Of a stretch of 64,000 nucleotides of DNA, positions 1 to 10,804 are shown piece by piece. Numbering within the stretch: position 1 is the stretch's first letter; each line of letters opens with the position of its first letter. The notes under the pieces are model-generated. The model worked only from the letters and a program-made list of their open reading frames with translations, was not told the DNA's origin and did no database searches. Source of the stretch: Sediminibacterium sp. FEMGT703S (lineage in GTDB: Bacteria > Bacteroidota > Bacteroidia > Chitinophagales > Chitinophagaceae); contig PGCO01000003.1 of assembly GCA_002786355.1 (NCBI GenBank), positions 1 through 64,000 of the forward strand, read 5' to 3'. A program made the translations under genes and the position numbers.

Positions 1-70
1 CCAAAAATGTCAAACCTTTAACATCATTTAATCCAAGAATTAGGGGGTTAATACACATTCACACGAATAA

Positions 71-1183
71 ATGACTAAATTAGCAGTCGGGTTGAATTGC
101 AGGCAAAAACAATCATCTGAATTACTAAGTTTAATCAAAGTGGACAACTATATTTTCAAAGGGCACATCAAGTTACATTACTTAGTAATTGCTTTTGTTT
201 TTTCACTATTCGCATGTACAAAAAATCAACAAACTTCAATAACCCAAAACAGTGCTGACGAATTTAAGATTATTGGAAATAAAATATATAATTACAAAAA
301 TGCAATTCAATTAATTGGTTCAAATGCTTTTCACGTATTTGGTGCAGGCGGAAGTGATTTAAACAGCTGGAAATTAGATATAGCTAGAGAATTCATAGGT
401 AATGTAAAAGAAGTGCCGCTATCGGGATTTCCTATTCAAGATAGTAATGGTTCTTACTTACACTCTTTGCAAGCCATTGTTGATAGTAATCGTTCAAATA
501 AGAGAATAACAATTTTATGCCCTTTTCGATGGAATGGAATTGAAACAACAGATTTTACCGGAAAAATGCCGACTCAAACTTATTGGTGGAACGACTTTAA
601 AATTAAATTACAACAATGGGGTACTCATTTTAAAAATCAACCTGATGTTTGGATTGAAGTATGGAATGAACCATATAGATATGACCGAGCAGATGGATAT
701 ACTGATGATATATGGTTTAATGATATGAATGAACTTGTAAAAATTGTAAGAAATACAGGAAATAAAAATATAATTATGGTTCCCTGTGCAGAACAGGGTC
801 AAGACGAGAGTGTGTTAAATAATAAAGGATCTTTGTTTTTGAAGGATAAAATAAATATACTTTTCGATATACATGCGTATGAAAAATGGCTATTAGTTTC
901 AAATTCAGATATTAGCAATCGTTTACAGCAACTGAAACAAAATAATATACCTATAATCTTTGGAGAAATAGCTCCTTTAAATGCAGGGATACTAATGAAT
1001 ACAAAACCATTTTTAGACATTGCTTATACTAATGGATTATCAATTTGTGCTTGGGTCTGGAAATACGACAACAATGATGTAAATGCATTACTAAATGCAC
1101 CAGGATTACCAAATGACGTCAATAACTTTTATTGGGGAACTACCTTTAAGAAACTGAGCTCACAAACTCGAATAGAGTTTTAA
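71..1183 (+). CDS. Putative GH5-like (cellulase family) lipoprotein
   Basis: VWIEVWNEPYRYD motif typical of GH5 acid/base region; signal-like segment ending LFAC (lipobox). Start uncertain: no internal Met before the signal, GTG at 140 possible. Confidence 0.7.
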   Translation: MTKLAVGLNCRQKQSSELLSLIKVDNYIFKGHIKLHYLVIAFVFSLFACTKNQQTSITQNSADEFKIIGNKIYNYKNAIQLIGSNAFHVFGAGGSDLNSWKLDIAREFIGNVKEVPLSGFPIQDSNGSYLHSLQAIVDSNRSNKRITILCPFRWNGIETTDFTGKMPTQTYWWNDFKIKLQQWGTHFKNQPDVWIEVWNEPYRYDRADGYTDDIWFNDMNELVKIVRNTGNKNIIMVPCAEQGQDESVLNNKGSLFLKDKINILFDIHAYEKWLLVSNSDISNRLQQLKQNNIPIIFGEIAPLNAGILMNTKPFLDIAYTNGLSICAWVWKYDNNDVNALLNAPGLPNDVNNFYWGTTFKKLSSQTRIEF

Positions 1184-1346
1184 GTATCCAAGCCAACTAT
1201 CGAAAAAATCCTTCCCTTCCCTACCCTGCGCATAGCTTATATGTATTGCCGTCATTCAGGTCATTAACAAAAAATTGATTTATATTGAATACCTGAATAT
1301 TAAATAAAAACGGTTTACCTTACATTCTAAATAAATTTAATACAAA

Positions 1347-2222
1347 ATGGCTTCAGGTTTTTTTGCAATTTTAGATGATATAGCTGCTTTAATGGATGAC
1401 GTTGCAATTACTGCTAAACTAGCTACTAAAAAAACAGCTGGAATACTAGGTGATGATTTGGCCGTTAATGCCGAAAAATCAACAGGCTTCGTATCGTCAA
1501 GAGAAATTCCTGTTTTGTGGGCAATTACAAAAGGTTCCTTTATTAACAAATTAATTATTGTACCAATCATTCTATTGCTGAATTTATTTCTGCCATCTGC
1601 AATTATAGTTATTCTTGTAATTGGGGGTTTTTACCTTGCTTATGAAGGGGTAGAAAAAATTGTAGAATACTTTTTTCATAAACATGAACCAGCAAAGCAA
1701 GAATTAGTTGGAGTTATTCAACAAGATGCTGAATTAGAAAAAACAAAAATAAAATCAGCAATAACCACTGATTTTATTCTGTCTATTGAAATAGTAATTA
1801 TTGCTTTAAGTACAGTATTAGACAAAACTTTAAGTTTACAAATTTTAACCCTAACAGTTGTTTCCATAATTGCTACCGTTGGAGTTTACGGTATAGTAGC
1901 ATTGGTTGTACGTATGGATGATTTTGGATTTAAGCTGATTGAAAAATCGAATAAAAAGGGCTTTATGAATACAATTGGCCTTTTGTTAGTAAAAGCCCTT
2001 CCTATTTTTATCAAAGCATTTTCCGTGATAGGAACTATTGCATTATTGCTTGTAGCGGGAGGAATTTTCACACACAATATTGAATATTTACACCATTTTT
2101 TTTCTGTATGGCCATCCATGTTAAAAGATTTGATTCTTGGAGTACTAGGTGGATTAGTTGTATTTGCATTGATAACTATCTCTAAAAGAGGGATTAAGTT
2201 ATTCCAAAAATTTACCAATTAA
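1347..2222 (+). CDS. DUF808 (YedI-like) multi-pass membrane protein
   Basis: MASGFFAILDDIAALMDDVA...KLATKKTAGILGDDLAVNAEK is characteristic of DUF808. Confidence 0.85.
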   Translation: MASGFFAILDDIAALMDDVAITAKLATKKTAGILGDDLAVNAEKSTGFVSSREIPVLWAITKGSFINKLIIVPIILLLNLFLPSAIIVILVIGGFYLAYEGVEKIVEYFFHKHEPAKQELVGVIQQDAELEKTKIKSAITTDFILSIEIVIIALSTVLDKTLSLQILTLTVVSIIATVGVYGIVALVVRMDDFGFKLIEKSNKKGFMNTIGLLLVKALPIFIKAFSVIGTIALLLVAGGIFTHNIEYLHHFFSVWPSMLKDLILGVLGGLVVFALITISKRGIKLFQKFTN

Positions 2223-2293
2223 ATATAATTTCTGTGAAATGGTTAATCCTAGTGTAAACTTGTTTACAACCATATATTAATGCTTTAATTTCT

Positions 2294-4882
2294 ATGAACT
2301 ATCATTTCTTATCCATTTCAGAAAATTTTCAACTTCTTAATACTAGTAAGCAAGGTTTGCATCATTCTGAAGCAGAAGAACGATTAAGCCAATTCGGGAA
2401 AAACGTACTTGCCGAAAAAAAGAAAGCTTCGGTATTTATTCTTTTCCTTCACCAGTTTAAGGATGTAATGATCCTAATATTACTCTTAGCTGCATTAATT
2501 TCTTATATAATTAGCGATATAAAAGATGCTATTGTTATTTTAATCATTGTCTTACTTAATGCCATTATTGGATTTGTTCAGGAATACCGTGCCGAAAAAG
2601 CTATGGCAGCATTAAAAAAAATGACTGCCTTTAATGCAACTGTTCGCAGAAGTGGAAATATGATGCAACTGCCTGCTTCAGAAATTGTACCAGGTGACAT
2701 TATAATTCTTGAAGCTGGCATGTCAGTACCGGCAGATATTCGTCTTACTGAAACATATGCGCTAAAAATAGAAGAAGCTTCCTTAACCGGTGAGTCTAAC
2801 GCAGTAGAAAAAACCACGGAAGCAATGACTACTGAAAACCCACCACTTGGCGATCGACTAAATATGGCGTACAAAACGACTATTGTTACCTATGGTCGGG
2901 CTGAAGGAATTGTAGTATCAACTGGAATGAATACCGAAATTGGTCGGATCGCTAAACTGCTTCAAGAAGAAGAATCAAAAACTCCATTGCAAAAGAGATT
3001 GACTGATTTTGGAAAAAAATTATCTATAATCGTTCTATTTATTTGTGCTTTAATTTATACAGTAGGGTTACTACGTGGGGAAGATCCTATCAAAATGTTG
3101 CTTACTGCTATCTCCGTTGCTGTAGCTGCTATTCCAGAAGCATTACCCGCAGTAATAACCATTTCTTTAGCCCTTGGTGCAAGTCGAATGGTTCGCAAAA
3201 ATGCACTCATCAGAAAACTACCTGCAGTTGAAACATTAGGCTCGGTTACTTATATCTGTTCGGATAAAACGGGTACAATCACACAAAATAAAATGACTGT
3301 GATGGATATTTGGCTTTCGCCAAAAGCAGACCCAATGTATGATTTTTCACCAGAGAAAATCATGCTTTTGGCAATGGAACTCAATCACGATGTTATTGTA
3401 GACGAAACCAAACAACTAAAAGGTGATCCAACCGAAATTGCTTTGGTAGAATATACAAGAAAAAGTAAAGACTATAATAAGGAATGGATTGCTGATTATA
3501 AGCGTATGCATGAATTACCTTTTGATTCGGTGCGTAAGCAAATGACCACTATTCACCCATTTGAAGGGAAATGGCTTATTATCACTAAAGGAGCTATAGA
3601 AAGTGTTTTAAGTAGTTGTAATAATACAATTTCAGAAGAGATCAATTCAGCTACTATAAATTATGCCCAACAAGGAAAAAGAGTGTTGGCTTATGCCGGA
3701 AAACTTGTTGAAGAATTACCTGCATCCATTTCTATTGAAACTATTGAAACTGACTTGAAATTTATTGGCTTAGTTGCCATGATTGACCCGCCAAGAATTG
3801 AAGTTATTCAAGCTATTGCGGATTGCCATACAGCAGGTATTACACCAGTAATGATTACTGGAGACCACCCTGTTACTGCAAAAGCAATTGCTACTGAAAC
3901 AGGCATTCTTAGGCATTCAATGGATAGAGTAATTACTGGTGCTGAACTTTCAGATTTTTCAGACGATGAATTTGAAAAGGAAATTGAATACATAAAAGTG
4001 TATGCACGTGTGTCGCCTGAACAAAAACTGAATATCGTAAAAGCACTTCAAAATAAAAATCATTTTGTTGCAATGACTGGAGATGGAGTGAATGATGCGC
4101 CGGCTTTGAAAAGAGCTAATATTGGTATTGCAATGGGAATTACAGGTACTGATGTTTCAAAAGAAGCTGCTCATATGATTTTGTTGGATGATAATTTTGC
4201 AACGATTATTCGTGCCGTGAAAGAAGGCCGAAGAATATTTGATAATATCCTGAAGTTTATTAAATATAGTATTACTGGCAACTCTGGTAAAATATGGACA
4301 ATATTTCTAGCTCCATTAATTGGCTTGCCAATTCCACTTCTTCCTATTCAGATTCTTTGGTTAAACCTTGTTACTGACGGTCTGCCTGGTCTTGCATTTG
4401 CAGCGGAACCTGCTGAAAATAATATTTTGCAACGAAAGCCTCGAAGACCAAATGATAGTATATTTTCAAACGGAGCTGGATTTCAGATTCTTTGGGTTGG
4501 TTTGTTGATGGGTGGGATTAGTATTGGTGCTCAAGCATGGGCAATTCATATTGGTAATGAGAAATGGATGACTATGGTATTTACTATTTTAAGTATTTCT
4601 CAAATGGGTCAGGCCATGGCTAGCCGTAGCAATTGGAACTCATTATTCAGTCAAGGTATTTTGGGAAACAAACAATTGGTAGGAGCTGTTCTGTTAACAT
4701 TTGTGTTGCAAATGGCAGTCATTTATATACCTTTTTTACAAGACATTTTCAGTACACAATCTTTGACAGTTATTGAACTATTGACTTGTGTTGGGCTATC
4801 AAGTATTGTTTTTTGGGCAGTAGAAACTGAAAAATGGATTAAACGAAGAAAATCAATTAGCTCAAATATTGAGAGACAATAA
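2294..4882 (+). CDS. Cation-translocating P-type ATPase (Ca2+-ATPase-like)
   Basis: CSDKTGTITQNKMTV phosphorylation motif, TGES, MTGDGVNDAPALK. Confidence 0.93.
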   Translation: MNYHFLSISENFQLLNTSKQGLHHSEAEERLSQFGKNVLAEKKKASVFILFLHQFKDVMILILLLAALISYIISDIKDAIVILIIVLLNAIIGFVQEYRAEKAMAALKKMTAFNATVRRSGNMMQLPASEIVPGDIIILEAGMSVPADIRLTETYALKIEEASLTGESNAVEKTTEAMTTENPPLGDRLNMAYKTTIVTYGRAEGIVVSTGMNTEIGRIAKLLQEEESKTPLQKRLTDFGKKLSIIVLFICALIYTVGLLRGEDPIKMLLTAISVAVAAIPEALPAVITISLALGASRMVRKNALIRKLPAVETLGSVTYICSDKTGTITQNKMTVMDIWLSPKADPMYDFSPEKIMLLAMELNHDVIVDETKQLKGDPTEIALVEYTRKSKDYNKEWIADYKRMHELPFDSVRKQMTTIHPFEGKWLIITKGAIESVLSSCNNTISEEINSATINYAQQGKRVLAYAGKLVEELPASISIETIETDLKFIGLVAMIDPPRIEVIQAIADCHTAGITPVMITGDHPVTAKAIATETGILRHSMDRVITGAELSDFSDDEFEKEIEYIKVYARVSPEQKLNIVKALQNKNHFVAMTGDGVNDAPALKRANIGIAMGITGTDVSKEAAHMILLDDNFATIIRAVKEGRRIFDNILKFIKYSITGNSGKIWTIFLAPLIGLPIPLLPIQILWLNLVTDGLPGLAFAAEPAENNILQRKPRRPNDSIFSNGAGFQILWVGLLMGGISIGAQAWAIHIGNEKWMTMVFTILSISQMGQAMASRSNWNSLFSQGILGNKQLVGAVLLTFVLQMAVIYIPFLQDIFSTQSLTVIELLTCVGLSSIVFWAVETEKWIKRRKSISSNIERQ

Positions 4883-4974
4883 TACCATAAAACGAAATCC
4901 CAATGGGGTAAATCATAAAAATTACTTGCAAGACAAAATAAAATAGGCTAGTCCATAACTTCATAAAACACACA

Positions 4975-5772
4975 ATGACAAATACAAAAGACAACGTTGT
5001 TTGGATAACTGGCGCATCTTCTGGTATTGGCAAAGCAATGGCCTTTGAATGGGCAAGATTAGGATATAAAGTGGTGCTTTCTGCTAGACGTAAAGAATTT
5101 CTAGATGTTATTGCGCTTGAGATTAAGAATACTGGTGGAGAAGCATTGGTAGTTCCTGTTGATATTTTGGAAGAACAATCAATCGAAAATGCAGTTCAAA
5201 ATATTCTAACTAATTTGGGTAGATTAGATATTGTAGTGGCTAATGCAGGATTTGGTGTTTTTGGAAGTATAGAAAAGTTAACAGCAAAAGAATGGAACAG
5301 GCAATTACAAGGTAATGTGATTGGTTTAGCATTAACTGTAAAATATGCACTTCCCTATTTGAAATTAACCCAAGGTCGCATTGGTTTAGTAGGCAGTGTA
5401 GGCGCTTTCCTTCCTAACCCTTATGTTGGAGCCTATGGGGCTTCAAAAGCTGCAGTGCATTCAATTGGACTGACCTTGCAAGTTGAATTAATGGGTACAG
5501 GGGTGAGTTGCACTACCATTCATCCTGGATTTGTGGTGTCGGAAATTGCTAGGGTTGATAATGAAGGCCAGTGGCATCCGGATCGTTGGGATCCACGTCC
5601 ATCCAAATTAATGTGGCCAACAGATAAAGCTGCAAAAGTCATGGTGAAAGCTATCATTAATCGAAAAAGAAACTATGTTTTTACCATCCATGGCAGAGTT
5701 TTTGTTTGGTTGCAACATTGGTTCCCTAACTTAGTAAGAGCAATCATTTCAAAAGGCCCCAAACCGGAATAA
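4975..5772 (+). CDS. SDR family oxidoreductase
   Basis: TGASSGIGKA cofactor motif, NAG, YGASK catalytic motif. Confidence 0.9.
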   Translation: MTNTKDNVVWITGASSGIGKAMAFEWARLGYKVVLSARRKEFLDVIALEIKNTGGEALVVPVDILEEQSIENAVQNILTNLGRLDIVVANAGFGVFGSIEKLTAKEWNRQLQGNVIGLALTVKYALPYLKLTQGRIGLVGSVGAFLPNPYVGAYGASKAAVHSIGLTLQVELMGTGVSCTTIHPGFVVSEIARVDNEGQWHPDRWDPRPSKLMWPTDKAAKVMVKAIINRKRNYVFTIHGRVFVWLQHWFPNLVRAIISKGPKPE

Positions 5773-5794
5773 TTTTTTTTAAAAAATCACCCAT

Positions 5795-6232
5795 ATGGCA
5801 TTAATCAACCCCCATATTAACTTCAATGGAAATGCCGAAGAAGCATTTAATTTTTATAAATCAGTTTTTGGAGGAGAGTTCGTCAAAGTAATGCGATTTA
5901 AAGACTTCGCAAGTGCTGATTTTCAGGTTGCAGAACATGAAGCCAATAAGATAATGCACATTGCTTTACCCATTGGTAAAAATGTTTTAATGGCCAATGA
6001 TGTTCCTGAAATTCTAGGAAAAACAAATGAAAATGAAAACAGAAGTAAAATATCAATAAGTGCGGAGAGTAAAGCAGAAGCCGATCATTTATTTAACGGC
6101 CTTTCTGAAGGTGGACAAATTGAAATGCCCATATCAGATAGCCCTTGGGGCTCCTACTTTGGTATGTTTAGAGATAAATACGGTATTGAATGGATGGTAG
6201 ATTTTGACTCAAACTATAAAGGAAAAATTTAA
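5795..6232 (+). CDS. VOC family protein (PhnB-like)
   Basis: INPHINFNGNAEEAFNFYKSVFGGEF N-terminus typical of PhnB-like VOC proteins. Confidence 0.85.
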   Translation: MALINPHINFNGNAEEAFNFYKSVFGGEFVKVMRFKDFASADFQVAEHEANKIMHIALPIGKNVLMANDVPEILGKTNENENRSKISISAESKAEADHLFNGLSEGGQIEMPISDSPWGSYFGMFRDKYGIEWMVDFDSNYKGKI

Positions 6233-6235
6233 CCA

Positions 6236-6643
6236 ATGAACCAATACCTAGCACATATTGCAATCGTTGTAAAGGACTACGACGAAGCCATTGCGTTCTA
6301 TACGCAGAAACTACATTTTGAATTAATTGAAGACACTGTTTTAAGTGAAACTAAGCGATGGGTAAAAGTAAAGCCAAAGGGGTCAACCGAATGTTGCTTA
6401 CTATTAGCCAAAGCAGCCAATGATGAGCAAAAGAGTAGAATTGGTAATCAAACAGGGGGAAGAGTTTTTTTATTTCTTTATACTGATGATTTCACAAGAG
6501 ATTACCAGAATCTAATTGATATGGAAATCAAAATAATTAGAGAACCAAGTCATGAAGATTATGGAAGAGTTGCTGTTTTTGAAGACTTATATGGAAATCT
6601 TTGGGACTTAATTCAACCAACACTACCCCACCGCTCTATCTAA
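6236..6643 (+). CDS. VOC/glyoxalase family protein (copy 1)
   Basis: IAIVVKDYDEAIAFYTQKLHFEL...DLYGNLWDLIQP; close paralogue of residues 1-128 of the ORF at 14629. Confidence 0.88.
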   Translation: MNQYLAHIAIVVKDYDEAIAFYTQKLHFELIEDTVLSETKRWVKVKPKGSTECCLLLAKAANDEQKSRIGNQTGGRVFLFLYTDDFTRDYQNLIDMEIKIIREPSHEDYGRVAVFEDLYGNLWDLIQPTLPHRSI

Positions 6644-7405
6644 ATGCGTGTACCCACCATCTACATGAATCAACTGACCAGTTGTATGTGAAGACTTTTC
6701 TGATAGAAGAAAAGCAACCATATTGGCAATTTCCTCTGCAGTTGTCATGCGTTGACCAAGTGGGATTTTATTGGTAATCATTTTTAATTGCTCTTCCGGA
6801 TGATCAAATGTTTTTATCCAAGATTCATACAGAGGGGTAAAACATTCCGCAACAATGACTGCGTTCACCCTGATTCCATATTGTAGTAATTCTACTGCCC
6901 ACTCTCTTGTTAGCGCATTCCTTCCCCCATTTGATGCTGCATAAGCAGAAGTATTCCCTTGACCAGTTTCCGCGGTTTTAGAGCCAATATTTACAATAGC
7001 CCCAGCTGATTTTTTCAATGCTGGCAATGCATATTGCGCCATTAAATAATAATGCACTAAGTTTTTATGCAAGGATTCCATAAACGATTCATAGTTCCCA
7101 TTCTCTAATCCCACTCCGTCATTCACCCCTGCATTATTTACTAATCCGTCAATTTTACCAGCAATCACTAGTACTTCATTTATAGCTCTCTCACAATCAA
7201 CTGGATTGGTTAGCTCTGCAGTTATAAAATATGCTTGTCCATTGGCTGAGTGTATTGCAGCAACAGCAGCTTGATTATCCGCTTCACTCCTACCAATAAT
7301 AATAGGGATTGCTCCCTCCGAAGCCAATACTTTAGCAATTCCAAATCCAATTCCTTTTGCACCGCCTGTTACAATAATTGATTTTCCTTTTAGCTGTAAA
7401 TCCAT
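6623..7405 (-). CDS. SDR family oxidoreductase, putative L-fucose dehydrogenase
   Basis: TGGAKGIGFGIAK motif, NNAG; position in fucose cluster; YAASN in place of YxxxK. Confidence 0.75.
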   Translation of the reverse strand: MDLQLKGKSIIVTGGAKGIGFGIAKVLASEGAIPIIIGRSEADNQAAVAAIHSANGQAYFITAELTNPVDCERAINEVLVIAGKIDGLVNNAGVNDGVGLENGNYESFMESLHKNLVHYYLMAQYALPALKKSAGAIVNIGSKTAETGQGNTSAYAASNGGRNALTREWAVELLQYGIRVNAVIVAECFTPLYESWIKTFDHPEEQLKMITNKIPLGQRMTTAEEIANMVAFLLSEKSSHTTGQLIHVDGGYTHLDRAVG

Positions 7406-7413
7406 ATAGCAAT

Positions 7414-8241
7414 TTATAGATTATAAAATTGAATTGCGTTCAACCCAAATATTTTCGCTTGATTTTCCATTGAATGTTTCGCAAAATTTTGTTCCACTAT
7501 ACTAGTCACTTCCGTGTAAGAACCTCCTAATAAACAAACGGGCCAATCACTTCCAAACATCAACCGATCTACTCCAAATGTTGCTGTTACCACATCCAAG
7601 CAATACGTAAAATCTTGAACACGCCAATTATTCCAATCAGCTTCCGTTACTAAACCAGACACTTTGCAATAAACATTTTGATGATTCGCAATTGCCCTTA
7701 TTCCTTTTTCCCATTCTATAAATTCAGTTTTTTTAAAATCAGGTTTGGCTAGATGATCAATTACAAATGGTTGAGAAGGAAATTGTTCAACCAAAGCTTT
7801 TGCAAAAGGTAAATGTTTGGGCAAAATCAATAGGTCATACGTGAAATGGTAATTAGCCAATTGTGAGATACCTCTACAAAAATCGGCGCGGAGTAAAAAA
7901 TCATCCGCAGGTTCGGCTTGTACAATATGGCGAAATCCTTTTAGCTTTTTAAACGCTGCATAATGTGACAATCTATCTGAAATATTTTCAGCACACAAAT
8001 CAATCCAACCTACGACGCCTTTAATAAAATCATTATCCGATGCCAATTGCAAAAGAAAATTAGTTTCTGTTTCACTTTGATCAGCTTGTACCGCAACAAC
8101 TCCATCAAAATTATTTTCTTGAATAACTCCCAATAAATCATCAGGCATAAAATCTCGCTGAATTATCTGCATCTCATTGGTAATCCAAGCATCTTTAATT
8201 GGATGGAACTTCCAAAAATGTTGATGGCTATCTATTCTCAT
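7414..8241 (-). CDS. Amidohydrolase, putative L-fuconolactonase
   Basis: MRIDSHQHFWKF...DHLAKPDF...MFGSDWPVCLL typical of the amidohydrolase-2/fuconolactonase group; 4-nt overlap with upstream mutarotase gene. Confidence 0.8.
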   Translation of the reverse strand: MRIDSHQHFWKFHPIKDAWITNEMQIIQRDFMPDDLLGVIQENNFDGVVAVQADQSETETNFLLQLASDNDFIKGVVGWIDLCAENISDRLSHYAAFKKLKGFRHIVQAEPADDFLLRADFCRGISQLANYHFTYDLLILPKHLPFAKALVEQFPSQPFVIDHLAKPDFKKTEFIEWEKGIRAIANHQNVYCKVSGLVTEADWNNWRVQDFTYCLDVVTATFGVDRLMFGSDWPVCLLGGSYTEVTSIVEQNFAKHSMENQAKIFGLNAIQFYNL

Positions 8242-8576
8242 GGCAGTTCAAATATTTTTTTCATCAACATCCATTTCTCCCCTTGCTTTGCCCATGGTAA
8301 TGCCTGCTGAAACTTCCACATCAACTGCTCCCATTCCTGCACTTTTTCATTACTAGCATCCATCATTGCTTTTTTCTCAAACGAAAATGTTTCGTCTGCT
8401 TCAATAATCATGAACAAACGATTGCCCACACAATAAATATTCAACAAATGAATCCCAGCATCTTTTATACTTTGAATCACTTCAGGCCAAACTGATTGGT
8501 GATGGGCTTTATAATCAGCGATCAAAGCTTCGTCATCAACTAAATCTAACGCCAAACAAAATTGCTGTATAGCCAT
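8238..8576 (-). CDS. L-rhamnose/L-fucose mutarotase family protein
   Basis: Small 112-aa protein with YKAHHQSVWPEVIQSIKDAGI and W-rich C-terminus typical of the RhaM/FucU-like (COG3254) family. Confidence 0.82.
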   Translation of the reverse strand: MAIQQFCLALDLVDDEALIADYKAHHQSVWPEVIQSIKDAGIHLLNIYCVGNRLFMIIEADETFSFEKKAMMDASNEKVQEWEQLMWKFQQALPWAKQGEKWMLMKKIFELP

Positions 8577-8582
8577 GATTCA

Positions 8583-9434
8583 TTATTTATATGCAACTGC
8601 TACTTGTTTACTAGTGCCCAAATTTTCAATTCCTAATTCTATTTCATCCCCTGCCTGAATATATATTGGTTCAGGTTTTATGCCCAAACCCACTCCTGGT
8701 GGTGTGCCAGTGCTAATGATATCTCCGGGCAATAAAGTCATGAACTGACTGATATAATGTACTAAAAAGGGAATTTTAAAAACCAAGTTCGATGTATTAC
8801 TGTTTTGAAAAGTTTTACCATTTACGGTCAACCACATATTTAAATTATTTACATCAGCTATTTCATCAGTGGTAGCTAACCAGGGCCCAAGGGGAGCAAA
8901 ACTGTCGCATCCTTTACCCTTTGCCCATTGTCCACCACGCTCTAACTGAAAAGCTCTTTCACTGTAATCATTATGTAAACAATATCCTGCCACATAATTC
9001 ATAGCATCTGCTTCTTCTACATAACTGGCTTTCTTGCTCATCACAAATGCAAGTTCCACCTCCCAATCAGTCTTTTCACTGTTGCGTGGGATAATCAATT
9101 GATCGTTGGGGCCACATAATGCAGTGGTAGATTTAAAAAAAATAATCGGTTCTTCCGGAATAGGCGCATTGGTTTCTTTACAATGATCTATATAGTTTAA
9201 ACCAATACAGATGATTTTTGAAGGTCTTGCTACTGGAGAACCAAGTCGGATGCTTTGCGCTACTTCTGGTAAAGTAGGATTTTTTGCAATAAAGGATTGT
9301 AGTTGATTTAAACCATCCTGTTCAAAAAAAGCTTCATTAAAATCTGAAAAAAATGCAGACAAATCATACCATTTGTTGTTCATTATAATGCCTGGCTTTT
9401 CTTTTCCTAATTCTCCAAATCGAATCAATTTCAT
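8583..9434 (-). CDS. Fumarylacetoacetate hydrolase family protein, putative 2,4-diketo-3-deoxy-L-fuconate hydrolase
   Basis: IGLNYIDHCKETNAPIPEEPIIFFK...DWEVELAFVM...GDIISTGTPPGVG. Confidence 0.85.
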   Translation of the reverse strand: MKLIRFGELGKEKPGIIMNNKWYDLSAFFSDFNEAFFEQDGLNQLQSFIAKNPTLPEVAQSIRLGSPVARPSKIICIGLNYIDHCKETNAPIPEEPIIFFKSTTALCGPNDQLIIPRNSEKTDWEVELAFVMSKKASYVEEADAMNYVAGYCLHNDYSERAFQLERGGQWAKGKGCDSFAPLGPWLATTDEIADVNNLNMWLTVNGKTFQNSNTSNLVFKIPFLVHYISQFMTLLPGDIISTGTPPGVGLGIKPEPIYIQAGDEIELGIENLGTSKQVAVAYK

Positions 9435-9452
9435 ATGCTGTAATTTATATTT

Positions 9453-10799
9453 TTATAATCCCCCCTGCCCTCTATATAATTTAATCGGTTTGTCTAAAGT
9501 TAATTTAATGACTGTTACATATTTGTCTAATGAGGTTTCAGGGAGGTTGATATAAACCAATCCGGGCACATGGCTCCAACTGATTTTTCCAACTATTTTG
9601 TGTGTTGGTTGAATACTAGAACCCAGTACCGTAATATCTTTTATTTGATTCTCTAATCCCTTTAACATAATTTGACCACTGTTTTTACCATGTACAAAAA
9701 GATATAAACTGGTTGAATCTTTTGACAAAGTAGAAGGCCCATAATAATGACCTTGAGGAATACCACCGATGGTATTAAAAATGGCTTCCCCATTTTTTTT
9801 ATTCCATGCACCCAATTCTTTTAATACATTGATTTGTTCTGCAGGAATTGTACCATCTTCCATTGGCCCCATATCTAATAATAAATTACCTCCATTGGCA
9901 ACTGCATCTACAAAAATGGTGATTACTTCATAGGGTGTTTTCCAATTATTGTCGTGATGAAATCCCCAATTGTCATTCGTAGTCATGCAAAGTTCCCACC
10001 AATTATCCTTTGGTCTTGATACTGGAAAATTTTGTTCGGGGGTGTCATAATCACCATACCCTTGTAAACGACCATTGATAATTGCATTGGGATTTTTTGT
10101 CAGAATTATATTGCGCACTTTTTCTGATTCCCATTCTTCTGCACTATGTTCCCAGTCTCCATCAAACCACCACAAATCTGGATTAAACTGATTGGCTATT
10201 TCTTTGATTTGACCTTGAAAAAAATTCCTGAATCGATTCCATCTATCGTAATCATTTTTTACTTGATACCTAGAACTATCTTTTAAAAAGCCCGGATAAT
10301 CTTGGTGTGACCAATCAATTAAAGAATAATAAGCACCCGTTTTGATATTTCGCTTACGTAATTCTTCGATGAAGGGTTGAATCATGTCTTTTTTAGCAGG
10401 TGTTGCTTTCATGCTACTCAGCTCATTCATTTTGGTATCATACATGGCAACCCCATCATGATGCTTGGTGGTAATTACTGCATATTTTGCACCACTTTCT
10501 TGAATTAGTTCAGCCCAAACTGAGGGATTATATTTTTTTAAAGTAAACCCATTCAATTGTTTCATGTAATTGGCATAACTTATTTTCTTGTTATGGAAAC
10601 TCCATGATTCATCAATTCCATCTACCGCATAAATTCCTGCATGAATAAAAATACCCAACTTGGCGTCTGCGAACCACTGCATTTTGTCCTTTATTGAAAC
10701 GGGATTTATTTTTTGCTGTGCATTCAAGCGAATACAAGTAATCAATAAGATAAATATTGCACCAAGTTTTCTAATTATCAATCGGTTTATATGATTCAT
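9453..10799 (-). CDS. Alpha-L-fucosidase, GH29
   Basis: WFADAKLGIFIHAGIYAV, TTKHHDGVAMYDTK, DLWWFDGDWEH (nucleophile Asp); N-terminal signal segment. Confidence 0.92.
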   Translation of the reverse strand: MNHINRLIIRKLGAIFILLITCIRLNAQQKINPVSIKDKMQWFADAKLGIFIHAGIYAVDGIDESWSFHNKKISYANYMKQLNGFTLKKYNPSVWAELIQESGAKYAVITTKHHDGVAMYDTKMNELSSMKATPAKKDMIQPFIEELRKRNIKTGAYYSLIDWSHQDYPGFLKDSSRYQVKNDYDRWNRFRNFFQGQIKEIANQFNPDLWWFDGDWEHSAEEWESEKVRNIILTKNPNAIINGRLQGYGDYDTPEQNFPVSRPKDNWWELCMTTNDNWGFHHDNNWKTPYEVITIFVDAVANGGNLLLDMGPMEDGTIPAEQINVLKELGAWNKKNGEAIFNTIGGIPQGHYYGPSTLSKDSTSLYLFVHGKNSGQIMLKGLENQIKDITVLGSSIQPTHKIVGKISWSHVPGLVYINLPETSLDKYVTVIKLTLDKPIKLYRGQGGL

Positions 10800-10804
10800 G
10801 CTAC

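Noticed and set aside
1184-1346. 163-nt intergenic region between GH5-like and DUF808 genes as a possible small RNA
   Set aside because: No convincing hairpin/terminator or promoter pair seen by eye
1886-2218. 110-aa minus-strand ORF inside the DUF808 gene
   Set aside because: Antisense shadow ORF within a confident CDS; no recognisable domain
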